In this document: positions 28,301-35,480 of the stretch, piece by piece
Position numbering within the stretch: position 1 is the first letter of the stretch
Layout of the letters: every line of letters starts with the position of its first letter
DNA from: an uncultured Methylotenera sp.
GTDB taxonomy: Bacteria > Pseudomonadota > Gammaproteobacteria > Burkholderiales > Methylophilaceae
Direction: 5' to 3'
Assembly (NCBI RefSeq): GCF_946479685.1
Contig: NZ_CAMLGS010000020.1
Coordinates: 1-43,810, forward strand
DNA: 43,810 nucleotides
The notes under the pieces: generated by a model
What the model was told of the DNA's origin: nothing
The model's database searches: none
The model's input: only the letters and a program-made list of their open reading frames with translations
Program-made: the position numbers and the translations under genes

Positions 28301-28580
28301 TTTCCGTCCGATTCTGATGACCTCGTTTGCATTTATTGCAGGCTTGATTCCATTGGTGGTGGCGACGGGTGCTGGTGCTGTGGGTAACCGCACTATCGGT
28401 AGCTCGGCGTTGGGTGGTATGTTGTTTGGTACTGTTTTTGGCGTGATCTTGATTCCTGGTCTTTACTATATCTTTGCGAAAATAGAAGAAGGTAAATCAT
28501 TGATTAAAAATGAAGAGTTCAAACCTCTTACAGAGCTATATCACTACAATAAAGATGAAGATAAAGATGATGACAAATAA
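25392..28580 (+). CDS. RND multidrug efflux pump, HAE-1 family permease
   Basis: This 1062-residue inner-membrane proton/drug antiporter is of AcrB size, with twelve helices and two large periplasmic loops. It opens with FNIFIKRPVMAIVLSLIIV. In helix 4 the proton-relay pair is D408-N409 (VVDNAIVVVEA) instead of the Asp-Asp of AcrB; K940 in helix 10 (LLGKNAVLIVEFA) is kept. The porter-domain sequence (AINGVPGMKYIVSDATSAGEA) reminds me of pumps common in Bacteroidetes, but I cannot test this. The tail is acidic and Asp/Lys-rich. The channel gene overlaps the end of this gene. The substrate is unknown. Confidence 0.94.
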   Translation: MFNIFIKRPVMAIVLSLIIVFLGFLSIRTLPTSQFPDIAPPRVIVSLAYPGASADVLVQSSLITIERAINGVPGMKYIVSDATSAGEATIQVIFGLGTDPNQAMINVKTRLDQVMSRLPELVQLEGVVVERVQPSMLMYINLFSKDKNADEKFLYNYANVNLIPEIQRVNGIASAKILGSRQYAMRIWLNPDRMRAYKVSVEEVMKAMNEQSIIGRPGRLGQSSGIAAQSKEYVLVYQGRYNKPEQYEDIIIRANSDGEILKLKDIAKVELGSEFFDIYSNKDGYPSSAIILKQNYGSNASEVIEQVKEKMQELKGTFPAGMEYEIDYDVSKFLDASIDKVLHTLIEAFILVALVVFVFLGDWRSTLIPILAVPVSLIGTFFCMQIFGITINLITLFALVLAIGIVVDNAIVVVEAVHAKMEENAELSPYKATQQVLGEIGGAIVAITLVMTAVFVPVAFMTGPVGVFYRQFSITMAASIVISGVVALSLTPVLCAMLLKNHHGHVKRKTPIGYFIDVFNRLFEKLTGRYTNFLSKIVTLRVVTILALVGFSFATFTINKTLPAGFIPGEDQGQIYAIIQTPPGTTLEATNKVARALQVEAKKIEGIESVSALAGYEILTEGRGSNAGTCLINLKDWSKRDKSVQQIIEELEEKTKNFGAIVEFFEPPAVPGYGAASGLALRLLDKTNGTDYHEFDKINQDFMAELGKRKELTGLFTFYAANYPQYELDIDNKAAMQKGVSIGKAMDNLNILIGSTFEQGFIRFNNFFRVYTQSGPEFRRYPSDILNYYVKNEDGEMVPYSSFMKMKKIQGPNEITRYNLYNSATIRATPAKGYTTDDAIKAVQEVAAASLPQGYDIGWEGLSFDEAKRGNEAMIIFAVVLIFVYMVLAAQYESFLLPLAVILSLPAGVFGTFFLLKTLGLANDVYAQLGLVMLVGLLGKNAVLIVEFAVQKHEQGMSVAEAAIEGARARFRPILMTSFAFIAGLIPLVVATGAGAVGNRTIGSSALGGMLFGTVFGVILIPGLYYIFAKIEEGKSLIKNEEFKPLTELYHYNKDEDKDDDK

Positions 28581-30009
28581 ACCTATGTATATCCGATTAG
28601 CGGTCGCGGGGGCGTTAGCCCTCTCGATGCAGGCGTGTTCCATCCCTTTATTAACAACGAAAAAGGCGGACACTAAGCTTCCTGAGCAATTTAATAATCA
28701 GGGCCAGAGCACCGAAAATACGGCCAATGTGAACTGGAAAGACTTTTTTGACGATGCTTACTTGCCGGCGTTGATAGACACTGCACTTGCGAACAACAAA
28801 GAAGTGAATATCATGGCGCAGCGTATTAGCATGGCCAAGAATGAGATTCAGGCACGTCGCGGTGAGTATCTGCCGTTTGTAAGCTTTGGTGCAGGTGCCG
28901 AGGTGGAGAAAGTTGGCCGCTTTACGCGTAATGGTGCGGTAGAGGAAAGTCTGGAAATTAAAGAAGGCAAGGCTTTTCCAGACCCGTTACCTAACTATCA
29001 GTTTGGTTTGTATTCTTCATGGGAATTAGACGTTTGGAAGAAACTGAGAAACGCCACCAAAGTCGCAGGCATGGAGTACATGGCCTCGATTGAAGGTAAG
29101 AACTTCTTGGTGACCAATCTGGTGGCAGAAATTGCCAACGCCTATTACGAACTGATTGCGCTGGATAACCAGCTGGATAACTTAGAGCAGAACATTAAGA
29201 TCCAGCAAAATGCGCTAGAAGTGACCAAAGAGCTGAAACAGTACGCCAGAGCAACCTCGCTGGCGGTGAAGCGTTTTGAAGCGGAAGTGAAGAAAAACCA
29301 AAGCAGGCAGTATGTGATTAAACAGCAGCAAGTTGAGTTGGAGAATCGCATTAATTTCTTGCTGGGTAGAACGCCGCAGCCGATTCAAAGGGCAAGTGCT
29401 GGCTTTATGGAGATTAAGCCTAAGATGATTCAGGCAGGCGTACCAGCGCAGCTGCTGGAAAACCGTCCTGATATCAGAAAGGCCGAGCTTGAGTTAGCGG
29501 CCGCAGACTTGAATATTCAAGTGGCTAAGGCGAACTTCTACCCATCATTCGCGATTCGTGCCGGGGTGGGCTTCCAAGCCTTTAACCCTAGGTACTTACT
29601 CAACACGCCAGAGTCTTTAATGTACTCATTGGCGGGCGATATGATGGCGCCACTGGTGAACCGTAATGCGATTACCGCAGTATATAAGAATGCAAATGCA
29701 ACACAAATACAGGCTGCTTATGACTACGAGAAGACCATTATCAACGCCTATGGTGAGGTCGCTAACCAATTGTCTAACATTGATAATTTAGAAAAAAATT
29801 ACCAATTAAAAACGACACAGGTACAGGCTTTAACCGAATCTGTAGAAGTGGCAAATCAGCTCTTTAAGTCTGCTCGCGCAGAGTATTTAGAGATTTTGCT
29901 CACCCAGCGTGAAGCGTTGGAAGCAAAAAGCGAGCTGATTGAAACCAAACAGAAACAGATTAGTGCCATGGTGAATCTATACCGTGCACTAGGCGGTGGC
30001 TGGAAGTAA
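28570..30009 (+). CDS. Outer-membrane efflux channel lipoprotein (OprM/NodT type)
   Basis: TolC-like channel that completes the tripartite pump. The signal peptide ends in the lipobox SMQAC. The mature protein has two outer-membrane-efflux repeats, marked by WKDFFDDAYLPALIDTALANN and by LLENRPDIRKAELELAAADLNIQVAKANFYPS (key motif NRPDIRKAE). It ends in MVNLYRALGGGWK, the usual end of the family. The start is uncertain. Frames from 28510, 28570 and 28585 all remain open. I chose 28570 because it overlaps the pump's stop by 11 bases and gives a normal signal peptide. No strong ribosome site is seen, so coupling to the pump gene is likely. Confidence 0.9.
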   Translation: MTNKPMYIRLAVAGALALSMQACSIPLLTTKKADTKLPEQFNNQGQSTENTANVNWKDFFDDAYLPALIDTALANNKEVNIMAQRISMAKNEIQARRGEYLPFVSFGAGAEVEKVGRFTRNGAVEESLEIKEGKAFPDPLPNYQFGLYSSWELDVWKKLRNATKVAGMEYMASIEGKNFLVTNLVAEIANAYYELIALDNQLDNLEQNIKIQQNALEVTKELKQYARATSLAVKRFEAEVKKNQSRQYVIKQQQVELENRINFLLGRTPQPIQRASAGFMEIKPKMIQAGVPAQLLENRPDIRKAELELAAADLNIQVAKANFYPSFAIRAGVGFQAFNPRYLLNTPESLMYSLAGDMMAPLVNRNAITAVYKNANATQIQAAYDYEKTIINAYGEVANQLSNIDNLEKNYQLKTTQVQALTESVEVANQLFKSARAEYLEILLTQREALEAKSELIETKQKQISAMVNLYRALGGGWK

Positions 30010-30154
30010 TCCAAACTTAGTATGGTGTAGGCGTGCCTCAGTGCGCTTACATCCATGCTACTAATACCCCTCTCTCTATCACCGATTTTGAGCGCGCAAT
30101 CAAGCTTTAAGTGCTTGAGGGGCTATTGTCAACTTTAAACAAGAGTTAGGAACA

Positions 30155-30391
30155 ATGATGAAGTTATTCGTGTTATTTATGTACGCTTTAGGTCTGGCAG
30201 TCAGTGTTAATGCAAGTGCAGATGAAGGCAAAGAGCAAAGCAGCACTACGCAAGTACAGCAGGCAGAGGTACAGGCCGCAGATAGCAATAAGGCAAGTAC
30301 ACCAGTGGATGAAGAAGCATCGCATCAACACGATGCGTTAAAAACTCAGTTCCTGGGTAAAAGACCGTACATGGAAACCAAAGCCAAATAA
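30155..30391 (+). CDS. Small exported protein of unknown function
   Basis: I do not recognise this 78-residue product. It has a convincing signal peptide (MMKLFVLFMYALGLAVSVNA, cleavage after residue 20 or 22). The mature part of about 56 residues is polar, Gln/Ala/Glu-rich, probably unstructured, and ends in a basic segment (FLGKRPYMETKAK). A TTAGGA stretch lies 5-10 bases before the first ATG, which supports translation. It follows the RND operon by 145 bases on the same strand and may be co-transcribed. It could be a small periplasmic accessory protein, but nothing in it proves that. Confidence 0.6.
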   Translation: MMKLFVLFMYALGLAVSVNASADEGKEQSSTTQVQQAEVQAADSNKASTPVDEEASHQHDALKTQFLGKRPYMETKAK

Positions 30392-30522
30392 GTCTAGGTA
30401 ATTTTTGACGCAAGTATAGAGCTGATCATAATAATAGAGCTCAGTAGTAGCTAAAGCTACATAATAGTTTGTAATGTGATTAGCTTAAACACTGATTAAC
30501 ATTGTCTGTAACAGGCATAAAA

Positions 30523-30546
30523 AAAGGGGCGCATTTGCGCCCCTTT
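30523..30546 (-). terminator. Terminator of the porin-glnK-amt operon
   Basis: AAAGGGGCGC and GCGCCCCTTT form a perfect 10-bp stem with a 4-base loop. On the minus strand it ends in a run of seven T. It lies 20 bases after the amt stop. Confidence 0.92.
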
Positions 30547-30565
30547 GCTTTACCGCTATCTACTA

Positions 30566-32065
30566 CTAGCTGTGGTATGCACGCTCACCGTGTTGGCTTG
30601 TATCTAAGCCTTCACGTTCAGCTTCTTCGCTTACACGTAAGCCAATCAGTACGTCTACAATCTTGAACGCAATGAATGAAACCACTGCTGATAACACGAT
30701 TGCAGTTACTACTGCATAAACTTGCGCAGTCATTTGTGCACCAAAGTCGTAAGCAGCTACGCCGTTTGCTACGTAATCAACTACACCTACGCCACCTAGT
30801 GCTGGGTTAACAAATACACCAGTAGCCAATGCACCGAATACACCACCGATTGCGTGGATACCGAATACATCTAATGCGTCATCGTAACCTAGTACGTATT
30901 TCACTTTAGCCACCATGAAGTAGCAGATTGGAGATACTAACAAGCCGATCACGATTGCACCCATTGGGCCTACGAAACCGCAAGCTGGGGTAATTGCTAC
31001 TAAACCTGCTACCGCACCAGATACTGCACCTAACATTGATGGTTTGCCTTTAAGCATCCACTCAGAGAATGTCCAAGACAATGTTGCTGCACCAGTTGCA
31101 ATGAATGTGTTGACTAAAGCAAGTGCTGCATAACCGTTAGCTTCAAGGTTAGAACCTGCGTTGAAACCAAACCAGCCAATCCATAGTAACGCTGCACCAA
31201 CCATGGTTAAAGTTAAGCTATGAGGAGTCATTGCTTCTTTACCGTAACCGATACGTTTACCAACCATGATGGCACCAACTAAGCCAGCAACACCAGCGTT
31301 GATATGTACTACTGTACCGCCTGCAAAGTCTAATGCACCTTTAGCCCATAACCAGCCTGCGTTAGCTACTACAGTTTCTAATGAAGCAGCAGTAGTGATC
31401 GCATCAGGACCATCCCAGTACCAAACCATGTGTGCTAATGGCAAGTAAGAGAATGTGAACCACAACACCATGAATGCCAAGATTGCAGAGAATTTCATAC
31501 GCTCAGCAAATGCACCAACGATCAATGCTGGAGTAATTGCAGCAAAAGTTAGTTGGAATGCAACGAACACAAGTTCAGGGATGTAAGTACCTTTGCTGAA
31601 TGTTGCGCCTAATGAATCAGGAGTAACGCCAGCCAAGAATGCTTTGCTCAAGCCGCCAAAGTACGGGCTGCCACCTGTAAATGCCATGCTGTAACCATAA
31701 ATCGCCCACAATACTGCCATCAGTGAGAAAATCATGAATACTTGCATCAATACAGACAGCATATTTTTTTGGCGCACTAAGCCGCCGTAAAATAATGCCA
31801 AGCCAGGAATTACCATTAAAGCTACCAATACAGTTGCAATTAACATCCATGCCGTATCACCTTTGTTTGGAACTGGTGCAGGCGCAGCTGCCGGAGCAAC
31901 TTCTGTCGCAGCAGGTGCAACTGCTGCAGCAGCTGCTTCGGCAGCTGGCGCTACTGCAGTCGCGGCTTCAGCAGCCACTGGTGCAGCATCTTCTGCGTAT
32001 GTGTTACCTGTGAAGCCTAAGCCCAGCATGGTAACTAACGCGAACATCGAGAGTAGTTTCTTCAT
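30566..32065 (-). CDS. amtB: Ammonium transporter with signal peptide and Ala/Pro-rich N-terminal extension
   Basis: This Amt/Rh-family channel takes up ammonium. The 499-residue protein starts with a signal peptide (residues 1-24, ending TYA). An unusual 44-residue Ala/Pro/Val-rich periplasmic linker (25-68) precedes the Amt domain (DTAWMLIATVLVALMVIPGLALFYGG). The domain has about eleven helices, with HMVWYWDG, GTVVHINAG, TMVGAALLWIGWFGFNAGS and the twin-histidine region DVFGIHAIGG. The C-terminus has the regulatory GLRVSEEAEREGLD that binds P-II protein. GlnK is encoded 11 bases upstream, with a good AAGGGG ribosome site. GlnK is expected to block the channel when nitrogen is plentiful. 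Confidence 0.95.
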   Translation of the reverse strand: MKKLLSMFALVTMLGLGFTGNTYAEDAAPVAAEAATAVAPAAEAAAAAVAPAATEVAPAAAPAPVPNKGDTAWMLIATVLVALMVIPGLALFYGGLVRQKNMLSVLMQVFMIFSLMAVLWAIYGYSMAFTGGSPYFGGLSKAFLAGVTPDSLGATFSKGTYIPELVFVAFQLTFAAITPALIVGAFAERMKFSAILAFMVLWFTFSYLPLAHMVWYWDGPDAITTAASLETVVANAGWLWAKGALDFAGGTVVHINAGVAGLVGAIMVGKRIGYGKEAMTPHSLTLTMVGAALLWIGWFGFNAGSNLEANGYAALALVNTFIATGAATLSWTFSEWMLKGKPSMLGAVSGAVAGLVAITPACGFVGPMGAIVIGLLVSPICYFMVAKVKYVLGYDDALDVFGIHAIGGVFGALATGVFVNPALGGVGVVDYVANGVAAYDFGAQMTAQVYAVVTAIVLSAVVSFIAFKIVDVLIGLRVSEEAEREGLDTSQHGERAYHS

Positions 32066-32076
32066 TATTGATCCCC

Positions 32077-32465
<389 letters not shown>

Positions 32466-32477
32466 CTACTGATAAAT

Positions 32478-33434
32478 TTAGAACGTGCGACCTACTGTTA
32501 CAATCAGGCGTCCTTCATTTAGATCTTTACTTTGTGCTTTGGTCGAGGTGCCTTTGCCGTTAAAGCTTGTGCCGCCGTAGCCTCTGTTACCCCAGTAATC
32601 ATCATTGTTTGACTCTACCCAGTACACGCCAGCATTCCAGCCATCAGAGTTAGCTACTTTAAATGCTTTGCTCAAACCAATTTTCCAGTCGGTATAATCA
32701 GGGTTGGTTTCATTAGAAATAGAAGTACTTGGTAAGTTACCGTTACCGTCTGCGTAAGCTAAGTTTAGTTTACCCGCTACATTCAAATGACCGATATGGC
32801 CAACCAAGGTCAAGCCTTCCCATGGCAATGGGTAAGCCGCGTTCAATTCAAGGTAAGTAGTGCCGCTAGTGCCGCCATCCCAACCTGTTTTCTTCTCAGC
32901 GCCAAACCAGTCGCCCAATGTCACAGAAGCTTTAGCGCTTAGCCATTTGTATGACAAGCCAAAGTTAGCCTCATAAGTATCCCAGCGACCACCGTGCGGT
33001 GTTAATTTGTCATTAGGGTTTACTGCATTTGATGCTCTATATTTTTTCCAGCTACCACCTGGATAGAAGTAACCGATCGCACCTACGGTGTAGCCTAAAC
33101 CTTCAACTGCAGGGATAGTACCGTTGTAGCCAGCGTATGCATCTACTTCTACAGTCGCGTCTGGGAATGTGTTTGGTGTAATGCTTGAACCCCAAACGCC
33201 AGCATAAAAGCCGCTTGAGTGAGCTACGTCAAAACCACCTTGTAATGCAGGTTTGTGCCAGTTTTGTGAAATACCACGTGCGTAGTAATCTGAAACAAAG
33301 CCAACGTTTGATGTTAATGACCAAGCAGATTCAGGTGCTTTAGCCGCATCTGCCGCAGGTTCTTCTGCTGCTGAAACGAATGTAGGTAAAGCGAGAGTAC
33401 TTAAAACAGCTAGTGTTAGTATTGATTTACGCAT
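32478..33434 (-). CDS. TorF-family putative outer-membrane porin
   Basis: The 318-residue protein has a signal peptide cleaved after VSA (about residue 22), a short acidic linker, and a beta-barrel type sequence. It begins SLTSNVGFVSDYYARGISQN, the hallmark of this family, and ends with an aromatic residue (VTVGRTF), as outer-membrane barrels do. No TonB box or plug is seen. Such genes often stand before glnK-amtB in betaproteobacteria. A porin for small nitrogen compounds is therefore a reasonable inference but not proven. The sigma-54 promoter 55 bases upstream supports nitrogen control. Confidence 0.85.
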   Translation of the reverse strand: MRKSILTLAVLSTLALPTFVSAAEEPAADAAKAPESAWSLTSNVGFVSDYYARGISQNWHKPALQGGFDVAHSSGFYAGVWGSSITPNTFPDATVEVDAYAGYNGTIPAVEGLGYTVGAIGYFYPGGSWKKYRASNAVNPNDKLTPHGGRWDTYEANFGLSYKWLSAKASVTLGDWFGAEKKTGWDGGTSGTTYLELNAAYPLPWEGLTLVGHIGHLNVAGKLNLAYADGNGNLPSTSISNETNPDYTDWKIGLSKAFKVANSDGWNAGVYWVESNNDDYWGNRGYGGTSFNGKGTSTKAQSKDLNEGRLIVTVGRTF

Positions 33435-33489
33435 GCTATTAACTCCAAGTTAAAAAAAGTGATTTCTAAAAATTCCACGATTTTGATTA

Positions 33490-33505
33490 AGCAATTGCCG
33501 TGCCA
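33490..33505 (-). promoter_or_regulatory. Sigma-54 (RpoN) promoter of the porin-glnK-amtB operon
   Basis: The minus strand reads TGGCACGGCAATTGCT, a full match to the -24/-12 consensus TGGCACG-N4-TTGCW. The predicted transcript starts near 33479, giving a 45-base leader before the porin ATG. I found no clear NtrC site (GCACC-N-GGTGC type) in the 110 bases further upstream. Confidence 0.88.
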
Positions 33506-33614
33506 ATAATAAAATCGTTTAAAATCAATGTGATATTAAACAGTGTGATTGTGTAGTTTATGTGACGCTGGTAAATAATCTGCTAAACTAGACTTTATTA
33601 CTAAGGAATTTAAT

Positions 33615-33845
33615 ATGTTAGATACGCATAAAATTAATGAAATATCCAATAAAATCAAAGAGGTAATGGCAACCTCACCTTTGGCGGATGTGGAGAAAAA
33701 CCTAAATGCACTATTAAAGGGCGCATTCACCAAAATGGAGCTTGTGACGCGTGAGGAGTTTGAAGTGCAGGCGGAGGTGCTGCGTAACACGCGTGCCAAG
33801 CTGGAGGCACTGGAAGCAAGGCTGGCTGAACTAGAAGGAAAATAA
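33615..33845 (+). CDS. ubiK: Ubiquinone biosynthesis accessory factor UbiK
   Basis: The 76-residue protein belongs to the BMFP (YqiC) family: an amphipathic N-terminal helix (INEISNKIKEVM), then a coiled coil (REEFEVQAEVLRNTRAKLEALEARLAELE). UbiK helps the late hydroxylation and methylation steps of ubiquinone synthesis together with UbiJ, as part of the soluble Ubi complex. AAGGA lies 6 bases before the ATG. It is divergent from the porin gene, and yifB follows after 5 bases, the same order as in many betaproteobacteria. Confidence 0.92.
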   Translation: MLDTHKINEISNKIKEVMATSPLADVEKNLNALLKGAFTKMELVTREEFEVQAEVLRNTRAKLEALEARLAELEGK

Positions 33846-33850
33846 GCGAT

Positions 33851-35341
33851 ATGAGCCTAGCCGTATTGTATAGTCGCGCACTTACCGGCATGGATGCACC
33901 GCAGGTTGTGGTGGAGGTGCATCTGGCCAATGGTTTGCCTAGCTTTACAATAGTCGGCTTGCCTGAAGCTGAGGTGAAAGAGAGTAAAGACCGCGTGCGT
34001 GCTGCCTTGCAGACAGCCCAGTTTGAGTTTCCCGCACGACGCATTACGGTGAATCTGGCACCAGCAGACTTGCCCAAAGAGAGTGGACGTTATGATTTGC
34101 CTATCGCGCTAGGCATATTAGCAGCAAGCGGGCAGATTCCAGCCGCAGCGTTATCTCAATATGAGTTTGCGGGTGAGTTAGCGTTAACCGGCGAACTGCG
34201 CCCGGTGCGTGGTGCATTAGCCATGACTTATAAGTCATACCAGAGTGGGCGCGCTTTTATTCTGCCTACCGACAGCGCGCTAGAAGCCGCATTGGTGAAC
34301 GATGCTGTCATCTATCCTGCAAAGAATTTACTAGAAGTGTGCGCGCATTTAAGCGGCCGCACCTTATTGGTGCAGATGGATGAGCAACGTCAGACCCAAC
34401 CCATTATTTACCCAGATTTTAGTGAGGTTAAAGGGCAATCTGGCCCTAAACGTGCCCTAGAGATTGCGGCGGCGGGTGGTCATAGCGTCCTGATGAGCGG
34501 CCCACCGGGTACCGGTAAGAGTATGCTGGCCAGCCGTTTCGCTGGCATTTTGCCCAGCATGGCAGAAGACGAGGCGCTAGAATCCGCTGCGCTACAGTCG
34601 CTGAATGGTCGATATAAAGTTGAGCATTGGAAGCGGCGTCCATTTCGTTCTCCCCATCACACGGCTTCTGGTGTGGCCTTGGTGGGTGGCGGTGGCGTGC
34701 CGCGCCCGGGTGAAATTTCATTGGCACATCGGGGCGTTTTATTTTTAGATGAACTGCCAGAGTTCGACCGCAAAGTGCTGGAAGTGCTACGTGAGCCTTT
34801 GGAAAGCGGCCATATCACGATTTCGCGTGCGGCACGGCAGGCTGATTTTCCCGCACAATTCCAATTAATTGCGGCGATGAACCCCTGCCCCTGCGGATAT
34901 TTGGGGCATTTCAATAATAAATGCCGCTGCACGCCGGATCAGGTTGCGCGTTATAAAGGAAAAATTTCCGGCCCATTGCTGGATAGAATTGATTTGCACA
35001 TAGAAGTTTCGGCCTTAAAAGAAGATGAGCTTACCAGCGCGGCAAATGCGGAAAGCAGTGAGGCTATTCGTAGCCGGGTTGAAAAAGCGCGTGACCTGCA
35101 ACTGCTGCGGCAGGGTAAAGCTAACTTCGCTCTGGGTAGTGCGGAAATAGATCAGTATTGTCAGCCTGATGAAAAGGGATCAGCCTTACTTAAAACCGCG
35201 ATATCGCGACTTAACCTATCCGCACGTGCTTATCACCGCATTTTAAAGGTGGCGCGCAGTATTGCCGATTTAGCTGGGGATGCGGATATCAAGTCTGCCC
35301 ATATCGCCGAGGCTGTGCAATATAGACGTGGTGATGCCTAG
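33851..35341 (+). CDS. comM: YifB/ComM family Mg-chelatase-like AAA+ ATPase
   Basis: The 496-residue protein has an N-terminal Lon-like fold (residues 1-170, ending around VCAHLSGRTLL) and an AAA+ domain. The AAA+ domain shows Walker A GPPGTGKS (217-224), the FRSPHHTAS loop, Walker B VLFLDE (296-301), the sensor AAMNPCPCGY, a cysteine cluster (C346, C348, C358, C360) and a C-terminal Mg-chelatase domain. ComM is a hexameric helicase that promotes branch migration during natural transformation; many bacteria without known competence also carry it. The length is full and the frame is coupled to ubiK. Confidence 0.94.
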   Translation: MSLAVLYSRALTGMDAPQVVVEVHLANGLPSFTIVGLPEAEVKESKDRVRAALQTAQFEFPARRITVNLAPADLPKESGRYDLPIALGILAASGQIPAAALSQYEFAGELALTGELRPVRGALAMTYKSYQSGRAFILPTDSALEAALVNDAVIYPAKNLLEVCAHLSGRTLLVQMDEQRQTQPIIYPDFSEVKGQSGPKRALEIAAAGGHSVLMSGPPGTGKSMLASRFAGILPSMAEDEALESAALQSLNGRYKVEHWKRRPFRSPHHTASGVALVGGGGVPRPGEISLAHRGVLFLDELPEFDRKVLEVLREPLESGHITISRAARQADFPAQFQLIAAMNPCPCGYLGHFNNKCRCTPDQVARYKGKISGPLLDRIDLHIEVSALKEDELTSAANAESSEAIRSRVEKARDLQLLRQGKANFALGSAEIDQYCQPDEKGSALLKTAISRLNLSARAYHRILKVARSIADLAGDADIKSAHIAEAVQYRRGDA

Positions 35342-35480
35342 ACAGGTGCTGAACAACACTGCACTGTAACATTGGATAGCATAAGGCATTAGATGGTATA
35401 GAGCGTTAGATAGTAAGAACTAGCTACAGCAACCAGTTACTTGCATGATAAAATTGAGAAAATTTTAACGACTGATTTTC

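Noticed and set aside
30019..30063. Imperfect inverted repeat after the outer-membrane channel gene
   Set aside because: The stem has several mismatches and bulges and no T-tract follows, so I do not call a terminator.
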